A stretch of 64,000 nt of DNA, taken from positions 83,812,814 to 83,876,813 of the forward strand of contig CM067367.1 of the NCBI GenBank assembly GCA_034401795.1. Direction: 5' to 3'. The position numbers were made by a program, and so were the translations under genes. The DNA comes from Chaetoderma sp. LZ-2023a (taxonomy: Eukaryota > Mollusca > Caudofoveata > Chaetodermatida > Chaetodermatidae). Below are positions 34,727-46,097 of this stretch, in pieces (position 1 is the first letter of the stretch; every line of letters begins with the position of its first letter). Below the pieces are notes generated by a model that saw nothing but the letters and a program-made list of their open reading frames with translations, did not search any database and was not told where the DNA came from.

Positions 34727-36863
34727 ATGTCTGAGGTAGACTGGAATGAAGTGATAGATATAGAGTCACGTGATGATGCCTACACCAAGCTCCACAACAT
34801 ATGCACTAACGTCTTTGAGCACAGTTTCCCCATGAAAGAAAAGAAATTATTCAAGCACAACCCTACTAAACCATGGTTGACAAGAGGATTGATATCTGCC
34901 TGTCATAAAAAACAGCAACTTTATTTGACATTTATAAAATGTCAAACAAAGTATAATGAGACAAAGTTTAAAAAATATAGAAATAAGTTGGACCAAATAA
35001 TAAAAACATCAAAAAAGAACTATTATCAGAATAAATTTGAGCAATCCAAAAATGATATAAATGAAACATGGGAAATCATAAAATCACTTTTGAATAAAAA
35101 CAATAGAAAAGCACAACAGACCCAGTTTCTCTACAATAATAAGGTTATCACGGATAACAATGAAATCACAAACAGTTTCAATCAATATTTTGTTAACATA
35201 GGTCCAGATCTCTCAAAGAAAATCTTATCTACATCAGGAATTAAATACAGTGATTACCTCACAGATACTTCCGCTTATCAATCCTCTTCATTTTTTGCTT
35301 ATCCTGTTAACAATGAAGAAATCTTCCCTATACTTAATTCACTTAATCCTGCGAAAAGTGCCGGCGTAGATGGGTTTAAATGGAGCATATTTAAACACTG
35401 CATATTTGATTTACTAACGCCACTCAACCATATCTGCAATCAATCACTAGTACAAGGCATATTTCCATCAAAACTAAAATCTGCATGTGTCACTCCAATA
35501 TATAAAGCAAAAGACTCGTCCAATTTCACAAATTACAGGCCTGTCTCAATACTTCCACTTTTCTCTAAATTAATGGAGCGATTAATGTATAATAGATTAA
35601 TTAATTATCTAGAAAAAAAGGAAATTTTATATGCTTCACAGTATGGATTCCGCCAGAAACACTCAACAATGCTCGCACTAGTTGAAATGACAGAAAAAAT
35701 AATTGAATCAATTGAAAAGAAAGAACATATACTTAGCATCTTTTTGGACCTTTCAAACGCTTTTGATACTACCAATCACAATATATTATTAGGAAAACTT
35801 GCCTATTACGGAATCTGAGGATGTGCACTTGCCTGGTTTCAGAGCCATTTAACTGATAGAACACAATGCGTGCTATTTAATGCAACCTGCTCTGAAAACA
35901 GGAAATTAACCTGTGGTGTTCCTCAGGGGTCAATTCCTGGCCCTCTGCTGTTTTTACTCTATATGAATGACTTGCCCAAAATTTGCCACAATTTGTCACT
36001 AATACTGTTTGCCGATGACAACAATGCCTTTTGCTCCGCCAAAAACTTAAATATATTATACAAAAGAGTAAATAAAGAAATGGAAGAAGTTAGTAACTGG
36101 TTCAAAGTAAACAAGCTATCATTAAATGTTGATAAAACAAACTACATGCTATTTTCAAAGTCTAGACAATTGAGAAGCAATAGTATTCCAAAAATCTATA
36201 TTAATAAAAAGGAAATTGAAGAAGCTCCTTTTGCTAAATTCTTAGGAGTTTATTTAGACAAGAACCTGACCTGGGGCAAACAAATTGAGGTAGTCACAGC
36301 TAAAGTAGCAAGAGGCATGGGGGTCATTCAAAGACTAAAGCCATACCTAACACAAGCTACCATCAAAACCCTGTATTCCACATTGATCCTTCCACACCTA
36401 ACATACTGCAATGCCATCTGGACTAACACACAAAAAAACCAAATTAACAAAATTGTAAAGCATGCAGAAAAAATGCATTAAAATGTTCTCAAAAACAGCA
36501 AAGGGTCAAAACATCTTCAAAACACAAACACTTCTTAAACTCACAGACATAGGCAAGTCACAGATGATCAACATTTCCAGAGCCTTTCATCACAAAATCA
36601 TACCTAAATCTATAACCCACAGCTTTGCAAACAACATCGAAATCCACACATATAACCCTAGGAACAAACATGATCTCGACATTAGATACACACGAACAGA
36701 CACATGGAAATATAGAATTTCAGTTGGTGTCATCAAAGCATGGAATAGTATAGATAAACATACACACGAAAAAATACTAACACTAAAATCATACAAAGAC
36801 ATAACTAAAACTAGTATACTCAATACATACAAGATCTGGAAAACACAATGCCAAGATAACTAA
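34727..36863 (+). pseudogene. LINE copy 3: reverse transcriptase polyprotein
   Basis: The frame 34727-36481 is open except for a TGA at 35816-35818. RT motifs: NYRPVSILPLFSKLMERLMY, QYGFRQKHSTMLAL, IFLDLSNAFDTTNH (A), CGVPQGSIPGPLLFLLYMND (B), LILFADDNNAF (C), LNVDKTNYMLF and FAKFLGVYLDKNLTW. All catalytic Asp residues are intact. A one-base shift in an A run near 36470 moves to the frame 36462-36863, which has the C-terminal pattern TYNPRNKHDLDI...RISVGVIKAWNSID. The N-terminal endonuclease is missing. With one nonsense change and one frameshift it is a fairly recent, inactive copy. Confidence 0.9.
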
Positions 36864-36911
36864 GATCACACACTCCTGTATCATTGCCATAGCTACTATC
36901 ATAACAACCAC

Positions 36912-36914
<3 letters not shown>

Positions 36915-36987
<73 letters not shown>
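36915..36987. repeat. (ACT)n microsatellite
   Basis: About 24 perfect ACT units in the 3' region of LINE copy 3. Confidence 0.97.
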
Positions 36988-37440
36988 ACCATAATGCACT
37001 ATTACAGCTATCGTGACTACTGCTTCCTTCAATCTGACGCTCTTCAACACGTGCTACTACTAAATAGCAACCTATGGGTTGAGCCGGGGTAATTTACATG
37101 CATGAACCCAATCCCCCTTCCTCCCCCCCCCCTCCAAATATAAATCTGTAATCTCAATAACTAAAAGGAAAAACATAGATGTATTGTATCGTCTGTTCTT
37201 TTTTCTATGTCTACTTAGCTCAGTACCGTATCTATACATTCACAAGTATGTCTCATATTCTATGCGAAGCTGTGTGTATAATTGTCTATGTATGTTTAAT
37301 GTTAGGTGTCCGCCACCACTACAGGCAATGCCTTCGGCGGACAACCTGTATTGAAAGTATGTAAATTGGTATCCAAGAAGCAAATAAATAATATTGAATC
37401 TTGAATCTTGAATCTTGAATCTCGAATCTTGAATCCTGAA

Positions 37441-37778
37441 AAAAGGACATAATTTCATTTTGATATCAGATACTTGTATGACAGATCAAATATAGGAAGT
37501 TCACAGGATGGAGAGCTGAAAATATCACAGACACGGATATTATATTATAAGTTTTATTGAATATAAACCACAGATATAATATACATAGACTGCTTATATG
37601 GTAGAATATATCAAATATGATTAAAGCTATTTTTAATGAAAAAAAGACATATCTATATTAAGACTACTTATTATATTCATTAAGAGTACTTATTGGTTTC
37701 ATATACATATGATAATACTATTACAATTTTCCCGATACTGATACACAAGGCATATAATCTCATCACACTAACACATCT
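37441..37778. other. No gene recognised
   Basis: AT-rich DNA resuming after the LINE copy 3 tail and leading into the minus-strand open frames at 37.8-39.3 kb. Confidence 0.4.
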
Positions 37779-38054
37779 TCACATTCGTAATAAATCCTCA
37801 GCATGACGAGCTAAAACCAGTGATCCTTTCAGGAATTGTAGAATTTCAAAGATTCCGATTATCTGAGAGGCAGCTTCCATGTAAAATGAAATATTATCAA
37901 CCGTGTTGAGATAATAGTCAACATCGAGGTAAGAATGTTCCCGTTGACTAGCGTTCTCAGTCTGACATCCATTACATTCTTCCCTGGCTATCTTATCTAT
38001 TAGATCAGATAGCATATCAGTATAAAACATCTTTATCTTCTTCTGAACATTCAA
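37779..38054 (-). CDS. Hypothetical protein with CxxC...SQxxH motif, partial
   Basis: A 91-codon minus-strand frame with EECNGCQTENASQREHSYLD and no ATG at its 5' edge (it begins at TTG after a stop). A CxxC followed by SQ..H is, as I recall, seen in uncharacterised proteins near Polinton-like genes, but I cannot verify this. Just upstream on the same strand (38055-38290) another frame has NCAICNHPMTF and LNPHYCP, suggesting a zinc-binding region broken by stops. It could be a remnant of the virus-like cluster; function unknown. Confidence 0.35.
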   Translation of the reverse strand: MNVQKKIKMFYTDMLSDLIDKIAREECNGCQTENASQREHSYLDVDYYLNTVDNISFYMEAASQIIGIFEILQFLKGSLVLARHAEDLLRM

Positions 38055-38298
38055 CTAGGACAATAGTGAGGATTTAGTCCATAGTGATACTCTATAAATG
38101 TCATAGGATGATTACATATGGCACAGTTTTTGAAGCTTTTATCAGCTCTCTCGTTTACAGCTCATTTAGGAACTTTACCCGCCGGAACAATCGGAATTAA
38201 GTCATTATAATCACATTCAGAGTCACTAACATTATGTTTGAAAAGATCAAAGCATACGTTTAGTTCACCAGACTGTTTATAATTCATTACAGCAGTCA

Positions 38299-38370
38299 CC
38301 GGGGGGGGGGGGGGGTGGTGGGGGGTGGGGGGGGGGGGGGGGGGGTGGGGGTGGGGGGGTGGGGGGGGGG
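38299..38370. repeat. Poly-G tract
   Basis: About 70 bp of G with scattered T, interrupting the minus-strand remnants. Long G runs are prone to assembly length errors. Confidence 0.95.
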
Positions 38371-38495
38371 AGAAGGATCGGTGAAACTTATTTCAATCAA
38401 ACGTTCAAATATCTTCCTAGGAAACGAATATTTATATTCATGATCATATAATCCACTATGCCTTATAATCATAATGTCATTTTCTATACTAATAC

Positions 38496-39291
38496 TCAGA
38501 AAGTCATCAATCGTTCTAAAATATGGTCCATTCTGCTAATATCTGTCACCGTAGTTTCATCAATATCGAGTGTCTTATATACATTCCTTATACTTAATAG
38601 ATCGTCAAACCTGTCCAGTTCTGCTTGAACCATGCTTACCCTTCTTTTTCTTCTTAGGATGGCAGCTAACCTCAATCCTATCAACTGCAGTCAACAAATC
38701 CTTATCTGACAAAGTTGACAATTCAGATGATCTAGAACCTAATGGTGTAGCAGATGATGATGTTCCACCAAGACCAAACGCAATCAAAATATCAGTCACG
38801 TTGCTCTTTATGCTTCTCAGTTGAAAAATAGACAGATGAATTCCGTTTCGGGTAGGATAGAAAATAGAGTCCTATTCGTTACACCAATATCTATGAATGT
38901 CGACACCTGGAAACTTGTCATTTAAACATATACGAGTTACATCAACCAATATACAATTGTAGTCTCCAAATAAACCACCACAGCATTCCTCAAAATCACC
39001 TATAAGACAGCTAACGTCGTAAAAGGCAATTCCAGTAATATACACACCACGTTTCGTAGGATAAGCTTCAGGATGAAATTGTCTAAAGTCAACACACGTA
39101 TCACCATTTATCAACTCTAAGTTAACGACTATTAGATAGTTCCAAATTGAATGAAGAATTCTTGAGGTATCTATCAACTTTGTCAACTTTTCCACCCATG
39201 ATGTGACAGCGTTTATATATTTCTGGAAAAAATCCTGATGCAGCTTTTCTAGACAAAATTTGATGTAGAAATCCAAAAGTATCCTATCCTT
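38496..39291 (-). pseudogene. Protein with two PC4-like ssDNA-binding domains, broken
   Basis: The minus-strand frame from about 39291 to 38605 is continuous except for a TAG at 38872-38874. The first domain reads NGDTCVDFRQFHPEAYPTKR then GVYITGIAFYDV; the second reads PGVDIHRYWCNE, the stop, then DSIFYPTRNGIHLSIFQLRS. Both fit the PC4/p15 pattern (acidic-hydrophobic strand, aromatic, P-T-[KR]-x-G-[IV]-x-[LI]). PC4-type domains bind single-stranded DNA. A Ser-rich linker and KKKKK follow; a frameshift near 38650 leads to VSMVQAELDRFDDLL and RMDHILERLMTF, ending at 38496. There is no upstream ATG, so the 5' end is missing. The family call is from pattern recognition only. Confidence 0.55.
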
Positions 39292-39354
39292 TTATACATT
39301 ACAACACTCCCCCTCCGGAAGTATAGTTTCCGAAAGGAAGTGGGATCTGGATCT

Positions 39355-40672
39355 ACTATTTCCTGTCAGGATGTGGCTCATTCCTAATGTAGATTTCCTT
39401 CCACAGGAAAGGATGTGTGGGCTCCTTGAAATAACAGAAAATCATGTTTTTCCTGTCAGGATATCCTGTTTCCTGTCAGGAAGTAGTGTCTCCAATCCGG
39501 ATCCACCATTTCCTGTCAGGATGTGACTCATTATATGATGTGGATTTCCTTCCACAGGAAGGATGTGTGGGGCCTTGATATAACAGATAATCATGTTTCC
39601 TGTCAGGATATCCTGTTTCCTGTCAGGATATCTTGTCAGGAAGTAGTGAACCTGATCCAGACCAACCATTTCCTGTCAGGATGTGACTCATTACATGATG
39701 TGGATTTCCTTCCACAGGAAGGATGTGTGGATCCTTGATATAACAGATAATCATGTTTCCTGTCAGGATATCCTGTTTCCTGTCAGGATATCCTGTTTCC
39801 TGTCAGGATATCATGTCAGGAAGTAGTGATCCTGAGTGTGTGGATCCTTGATATAACAGATAATCATGTTTCCTGTCAGGATATCCTGTTAGGATATTCT
39901 GTCAGGAAGTAGTGATTCTGATCCGGATCAACCATTTCCTGTCAGGATGTGACTCATTACATGATGTGGATTTCTTTCCACAGGAAGGATGTGTAAATCC
40001 TTGATATAACAGGTAATCATATTTCCTGTCAGGATATCCTGTTTCCTGTCACGATATCCTCTCAGGGAGTAATGATCCTGATCCAGACCAACCATTTCCT
40101 GTCAGGATGTGACTCATTACATGATGTGGATTTCCTTCCACAGGAAGGATGTGTGGATCCTTGATATAACAGATAATCATGTTTCCTGTCAGGATATCCT
40201 GTTTCCTGTCAGGATATCCTGTTTCCTGTCAGGATATCCTGTTTCCTGTCAGGATATCATGTCAGGAAGTAGTGATCCTGAGTGTGTGGATCCTCGATAT
40301 AACAGATAATCATGTTTCCTGTCAGGATATCCTGTTTCCTGTTAGGATATTATGTCAGGAAGTAGTGATTCTGATCCGGATCAACCATTTCCTGTCAGGA
40401 TGTGACTCATTACATGATGTGGATTTCTTTCCACAGGAAGGATGTGTAAATCCTTGATATAACAGGTAATCATATTTCCTGTCAGGATATCCTGTTTCCT
40501 GTCATGATATCCTCTCAGGGAGTAATGATCCTGATCCAGACCAACCAGTTCCTGTCAGGATGTGACTCATTACATGATGTGGATTTCCTTCCACAGGATG
40601 GATGTGTGGATCCTTGATATAACAGATAATCAGGTTTCCTGTCAGGATATTCTGTTTCCTGTCAGGATAACC
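39355..40672. repeat. Palindrome-rich minisatellite (CCTGTCAGGATAT family)
   Basis: Higher-order units of about 160-290 bp combine TTTCCTGTCAGGATATCCTG (11-20 bp near-palindromes, including the perfect CAGGATATCCTG) with GTGACTCATTACATGATGTG, TTCCTTCCACAGGAAGGATG and GATATAACAGATAATCATG. At least six higher-order units are visible. Short frames through it are not coding. Confidence 0.95.
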
Positions 40673-40784
40673 GCCTTTTTATAGAAAATTAAGATATGAT
40701 GTCACAAACACTAAATTAGAGTGTGATGCCAACAAAATCAGCCACACCTTTTGTAACCTATTTTCAATTCCAATATGTAAGTTC

Positions 40785-41150
40785 TGTTTCCGGTTCGGAT
40801 GTCCCGTTTCCGGTCTGAAAGTACTGTTTCCGATCCAGAAGTACCAGAAGTGGAACCGGTGTCCTGTTTCCACTTCGGATGTGATCTTATCACTCAAGAA
40901 TTAGTCAAGGGAATTCAGTGGATATGTTACTACTACAGGAAATCACGTTTCTGGTCCAGAAGTCCTGTTTCTGGTCTGAAAGTATTGTTCTCGATTAGGA
41001 AGTACCGGAAGTTGAACTTGTGTCCTGTTTTCGCTTAGGATGTGATCTTACCCCTCAGGAAGTAGTCAAGGGAATTCAGGAGACATATTACTACTATAGG
41101 AAATCTCGTTTCTGGTTCGGATTTCCTGTTTCCGGTCCGGATATTCTGTT
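40785..41150. repeat. Degenerate tandem repeat (about 170 bp x 2+)
   Basis: GGAAATCACGTTTCTGGTCC, AAGTACCGGAAGT, GTCCTGTTTTCGCTTAGGATG and GTGATCTTA..CTCA.GAA blocks recur with variation. Words such as CCTGTTTCCGG and GGAAGTA relate it to the preceding minisatellite. Confidence 0.75.
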
Positions 41151-41269
41151 TCCGTTCATGGGTGTGATCACTCAAGGAAGTTGTTAAGGAACCGGATTTC
41201 CACAGGAAAAAACTAATTTTCTTGTTATTAGCCAATCGGAATCTAGGTCTGGCGAAGCCCTCTAACTAC

Positions 41270-41975
41270 TTACATTGTTGTGACAAAGAAGTGACATAAT
41301 GACGGTGTACATTGTGGGTACAAAAAAGTGAGAAAATGAAGATGTACACTGAGGTGACATTGAAGTGAGAGAATGATGATGTACATTGTGGGACAAAGAA
41401 GTGAGAGAACGATGATGCACATTATGGCGGAAAGGAGTGCGAGAATGATGTTGTACATTGTGGGGGCAATGACGTGCCAGAATGATATTGTACTTTGTGG
41501 GGACATTGAAGTGAGCGAATCATGGTGTGCATTGTGGGGACAAAGAAGTGAGAGAACGATGATGCACATTATGGCGGAAAGGAGTGCGAGAATGATGTTG
41601 TACATTGTGGGGGCAATGACGTGCCAGAATGATATTGTACTTTGTGGGGACATTGAAGTGAGCGAATCATGGTGTGCATTGTGGGGACAATAAAGTGAGA
41701 GAATGATGATGCACATTGTGGTGACAAAGGAGTGAGAGAATGATGGTGTACATTCTGGGGACAATAAAGTGAGAGAACGATGATGCACATTATTGGCTGA
41801 AAAGAGTGAGGGAATGATGGTGTACATTGTGGGGACAATGAAGTGGGAGAATGATCGTGTACATTGTGGGGGACAATAAAGTGAACGAATGTTGATGTAC
41901 ATTAGAAGAGAAAGGAGTGAGAGAGTGATGGTGTGCCTTCTGAGGGCAGACAAGTGAGAGGTTGACGATGTACAT
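41270..41975 (+). repeat. Second 37-bp minisatellite array, more diverged (about 19 copies)
   Basis: The same unit as at 19030-21395 with more substitutions. A four-unit block of 148 bp is duplicated exactly in tandem: GTGAGAGAACGATGATGCAC at 41401 and 41549. The minus strand is again free of stops, giving a spurious 227-codon frame. Confidence 0.95.
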
Positions 41976-42436
41976 GATATGCGTTCCTTATCCCTAAAAT
42001 GTGCATCATTAGTCTCTCACTAGGTTGTCCCCATAATGTATATCACATTCTTTCGCTTCTTTGTCCCCACAATGTATATTACGATTCTCTCACGTCATTG
42101 TCGACCGTTGTTACCGGAGAATCCCAATGTCATTCCTATTGGAAGTGATATCATGGTCAGTGATGTTACTCAATATCTAAAAGAATATTAATAAAAAGCA
42201 ATTCTTGAACTTAAGCTGCTCTTGAACATTTTCTGGAACAACTAAAGAATAGTTCTTAAACTTTAAACTTCTTTAAAAAAAAAGCCTTTCTAAGTGTGTT
42301 ATGAACGTATTCAGAAACAATTATTTGACGATGGTAGACCATGTTTTGACCATGGTTGGTGTAATTTACTAAGGGAGACAACTGGTTCACTCAAAAGAGT
42401 GTCTTTTCGCATTTAAAATCTTAATTATTCTATTGC
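41948..42436 (+). other. Duplicate of 21365-21703 (possible empty insertion site)
   Basis: Matches 21365-21703 in order and orientation and extends past the point where that copy meets the inverted terminus: here CTTAATTATTCT continues with ATTGCACATAAATT. About 140 bp present here (42126-42290) are absent from the other copy. Confidence 0.75.
41985..42095 (-). repeat. Inverted 37-bp units at the edge of the second array
   Basis: TTATCCCTAAAATGTGCATC, TTGTCCCCATAATGTATATC and TTTGTCCCCACAATGTATAT read opposite to the array, as at 21405-21520. Confidence 0.8.
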
Positions 42437-42769
42437 ACATAAATTATATAATCATCATTAATTATGATATTTGAATAGTAAATGTCATATACATAGAAAC
42501 ATACCGGTAATAATGCACACTAAATTCTTGTATACACTTTATTTCAAACAATGCCAATGTAGGTTAATCATGCCAAAATTTTCATTGTCTTATATATCTA
42601 CAGAGTTTGATCACTATTTTATGTCTTTATGACTATTACCGTAGCTAATGATAATGCTCACAATGTTGCAATTGCTTCTCAGCATTTTGGCTAATACGAA
42701 AGTAGTTCACTGTTGTAGGCTGAGCAGTCTGGCACATGTACACTTTGTTATAGGGGTGGAGCTGGATTG
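42437..42769. other. No gene recognised
   Basis: AT-rich DNA following the duplicated segment; the first GACCATGGT words appear near its end. Confidence 0.4.
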
Positions 42770-43155
42770 CTGACCAATGGTCAACTATGCAGGTTAAATA
42801 GCACCATGGTCGACCATGGTGGAGCACCAACCTCCAGGCCATGGTTCGTTTGCCCATGGTCTAACATGCAGGCTAAATAGCACCACAATCATACCATGGG
42901 TGAATATGGTCAAATGTCACAATTCAAATCATGGTCAAATCATGGTCTGACCATGCCCTGTTTGACCATGGTTTGACCATGGTTTGGACATGGCATGTCG
43001 CCGACTGTCAAACATAGTTTTATCATGGTCATGAGAAATTTGTTGATCATGGTCGACCATGGTCTGACTGTGCTGTGATTTAACCTGCATGGCCAATGAT
43101 GGTTTGTCATGGTCAATTCATGGTCAAACCTTGGTCAAACCATCCTTTGACCGTG
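42770..43155. repeat. Degenerate GACCATGGT-type palindromic repeat
   Basis: Dozens of variants of TGACCATGGTC, TGGTCAAA and CATGGTTTGACCATGG in both orientations. The same words occur at 21600-21640 and 42330-42360 in the duplicated segment. CCATGG is a perfect palindrome, so the region is rich in short inverted repeats. Confidence 0.8.
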
Positions 43156-43199
43156 GTTTGATACTGGTTAGGAAAACAGGGCAGTTAAGCTTTATTTCA

Positions 43200-43650
43200 G
43201 CCATGGGCAAGTTCGACTGGCTAACCATAGTTAGCTATAGCTATCTATATCCCAGTTAAACTTGAAATAGTTAACTAGCTAGTCAACTATAGTCGACTGA
43301 GTACCCGAGCTCGATTCCAAACATCGTCCTATTGCACGGGTCTCGTCCTCCCGCTCTGCCGCAGCGTAGCTATGTGAGTGTGCGTATGTTAGTACGATAG
43401 GTTTCAAATGGCTGGTATACGTTTGCCGTAAAATCCAAAATGGTGGATGGTTTTCGCTTCCCACAGTTAAATGTACATACGTGGTAATATTTCCATAACC
43501 TATCTAAGTTTGATGGCATTATGGTGTTCTATCGTAAATCAATGTTCCCAAGGCCCATTTCCTTCCCACTCTATATTCTATGGAAGCTTTTTGACATCTT
43601 TGCGGGCAAAAATAACCCATTTTCACAGGCCCTCACAACAGACGACAAAA
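43200..43650 (-). repeat. Dispersed repeat copy B, inverted partner of 9240-9620
   Basis: Contains GTTAACTAGCTAGTCAACTA, GTCGACTGAGTACCCGAGCTC, CCATTTCCTTCCCAC, GCTTTTTGACATC and AAAAATAACCC, the reverse complements of the words in copy A in matching order. Confidence 0.6.
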
Positions 43651-44344
43651 AGGGTTAGTCGCGACTAGTACATGGCTCCAAATTTTCTCCAATAGTAATT
43701 CAATGGGGAATCTGGTGCCAACGAACTGTAGTTAACTATCCATCGTTCGATTGGGCATGCACATGTTCAGTAAACCAGCAAACTGACTATGCTTAGCCAG
43801 TCGAACTTGACCCAGGTCACCTGAACAATTTCAACATTCACAATATTTTATGTACATGCACAGCTGTGCGACAGTCAGATAGTTGGCATGCTGTTAGAAT
43901 ATTGTATGAATACCGCTACACATATATACAGTAACTTATATCATCATTATCGTTATCATCAATATCATTATTACTATAATCATCAAATACAAATATAACT
44001 CTCATGTCGCAATCCGCAATCATGTGGGTAAATCACATAAAATTGTGTTTAACTCCACCAAACTGTTTCCGATAAAATAGCATGCCAGACAAGGTCTTTA
44101 TGACATTTGAACTTTTGCCACCACCCCCTGTCAATAGGGTGGGGTTGGGGTGTGGGGGTGGGGTGGGGGGCATGGGTGGGTGGGGGCGGGATCCAAGTAC
44201 AAATGTCACCTCGCTTTACAAATGTGGTTGAATCCCTTTCTGTCAAATGAGTTGTGAGGAGGTAGCGTTACGGCCTGGTTTGTTAAAAGATATTTTACCT
44301 TTTTCAATGCCATATATATAAATTTTAACCATTCAATCAACGAG
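43651..44344. other. No gene; G-rich tract at 44128-44193
   Basis: Holds another TAGTTAACTATCCATCG word near 43730, an AT-rich TCATTATC stretch near 43950, and a G-rich run (GGGGTGGGGG, GGGTGGGTGGGGGCGGG). No gene is recognised. Confidence 0.45.
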
Positions 44345-44420
44345 TTATGGTGAGACGATTGACGTACCGGTAACGCGCTTGGCTTCGAATCAGCTGTCAG
44401 GTTTAAATTTCCATGAATTA
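44345..44420 (+). mobile_element. Possible tRNA-derived SINE head
   Basis: TGACGTACCGGTAACGCGCT resembles a tRNA A-box region, GGCTTCGAATCAGC an anticodon arm, and GGTTTAAATTTCC a decayed B box (GGTTCGAATCC). The stretch does not fold into a clean cloverleaf, so it is more likely a SINE relic than a working tRNA gene. Confidence 0.4.
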
Positions 44421-44689
44421 AAGATCTCGCAAATCGTTGGAAATAGGGGCAATCTTCGTCACTCTCCAACCAGGAGAAAATGATATCAGTGTTAAAACAG
44501 GGGTAGTGACGAGCAATAAACCGAAATAACCAAAACTAGCCTAGATATGTCATGAATGGGACCTCGAATGAGCAACTCGGTATACACCAACCAAACTAAT
44601 AACTACTAGTCCGCTACCTAGTAGAGTGTGAATGGCGCATATAATTACCCTCAACCCATAAGGGGAACATGGTATTGCATCGGGTTGGT

Positions 44690-45440
44690 GTGTCTGTGCG
44701 TATGTCTCTGCCTCTGCGTCCGGAGTTGCACTTCAAAAACGACTTATCCAAGTGGGCTCAAGTTTTAACACAAGAAAGGGTGTTGGAGTATGATAGGCAG
44801 GGCTCTAGACAGCTTTTCAATAATTGGGTGATTCGCTCTTAGAAATTTTGTAAATTGTTTTTTTGGGGGAAATTAATTGGGTTTCTTAATTAAGTTATTA
44901 TACATTATTAGCAATAGAACTGAAATTAATTGGGTGATTGGCTATTTCGGCACTCATAGCCATTTTTATTGGGTGAAAACGCAAAACGCCTGCTTATCTA
45001 GAGCTCTGATTATAGGATTTCCAAATATTAGTCGTGATCCAGATCGAAAAAGCCAGATCCGGATCAGATCCGTTTCCGGATCTATATGAATATCTTGGAA
45101 ATACATCGTAAAATACCCGTCCAGTTTGGTTCAAATATTAACACACCAAAGGAACCTAACATGTAAGAGGATTTCCAGACGCCAGCCCTGATACAGATAA
45201 GAAAGCCTGGAACTGGATGGGATCAATTTCGGGATCAATCTCAGAAACTAATTGCCCAATTTGTTTCAAGCTGTAACACAACCAAGGAGCTTTACATATG
45301 ATAGGATTTCCAGACGTTGACCCTTATCCATATACCCCGCTCTGTTCTGATCGAATTCCGTATATATGGATATCTCCGAAACTACTTGTCCAATTTGGCT
45401 CAAATTTGAACACAATAGATGATGTAACCGTACATTATGA
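44690..45440 (+). repeat. Degenerate tandem repeat, about 150-200 bp x 4
   Basis: Recurring blocks: GACTTATCCAAGTGGGCTCAA, CCCGTCCAGTTTGGTTCAAA, TTGCCCAATTTGTTTCAAGC, CTTGTCCAATTTGGCTCAAA, each followed by TTTAACACA-type words and GGATTTCCAGACG. The repeats are strongly diverged. Confidence 0.65.
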
Positions 45441-45869
45441 TTATACAATATCGCGAGTGATTCGAAACATCTGGAAAATCGCTGAAATCCTGGAACCAAG
45501 AAAATGTTTACAGTGTGACAAAACGCATGAGGGCGAGGGTCTGGAATCTCTGCTTTTGTTGCCGAAATTTTAGTGTGTAAATTTACCACCATGTGAGGTA
45601 GCTTCACCACTAGCTTGATCGAATCTCAAATCAGCTTTCAAATGAACGTGTCTCAAATCAGCTTTCAATGGAACGTGTTTGGTGCCATTTGCCAGCTTGG
45701 CTATCCTGAAACGCCTCCCATGTCAGGAATCTTAGGATACGACTAGAGCCCTTAATGGAAATGTTATTGATATACTCAAAGGGATGAGAGGATGGTCAAC
45801 CTCAACCTCACCAACCAAACCAAAGCGAGTGGGCTGAGAGTTGGGAGGGGCGGTGTAGGGTGCAGCTAG

Positions 45870-46097
45870 ATGAGAACTTTAGCAGGGCAGACCACCAAGA
45901 TCCTTTCATCAATCGAGGCTGACGATCAAACAGGAACAGCAGGTCCTATTAACTCTTCCAATAGCGCTGTGATTGATGTGTCTGGTAATGTGGAGGAGGA
46001 CGTGGAGGATGATATGTGTAAGTGTGGTGTGTCGTATTACATTTGCACTGGAAACGATTGCGTTCAATGTTTCCAATACCTCAACTACTACAGTTAA
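45870..46097 (+). CDS. Hypothetical small protein or exon
   Basis: A 75-codon frame with an acidic middle (VEEDVEDDMCKCG) and a Cys-rich end (YYICTGNDCVQCFQYL). It is preceded by an acceptor-like GGGTGCAG just upstream and contains a strong donor-like TGTGTAAGTG at about 46015-46024, so part of it might be a spliced exon. No family is recognised. Confidence 0.25.
   Translation: MRTLAGQTTKILSSIEADDQTGTAGPINSSNSAVIDVSGNVEEDVEDDMCKCGVSYYICTGNDCVQCFQYLNYYS

Larger units (their letters stand above)
34700..37440 (+). mobile_element. CR1/Jockey-like non-LTR retrotransposon (LINE copy 3)
   Basis: A different LINE family from copies 1, 2 and 4. It starts 5'-truncated near 34700, carries RT and a C-terminal region to 36863, a 3' region with an ACT microsatellite, and ends in tandem TTGAATC heptamers (about 37393-37440). 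Short tandem 3' repeats are typical of CR1/L2-type LINEs. It lies between the A32-type ATPase and the PC4-like gene, which are on the opposite strand. Confidence 0.85.

Noticed and set aside
39442..40457. Short frames with repeated DITDNHVSCQDI-like peptides
   Set aside because: They arise from the palindromic minisatellite; copies shift frame and stop irregularly.
41270..41953. 227-codon minus-strand frame
   Set aside because: Same artefact as at 18970-21397, in the second 37-bp array.
44345..44420. Functional tRNA gene
   Set aside because: A- and B-box-like words are present but no clean acceptor stem or cloverleaf forms; more likely a SINE relic.
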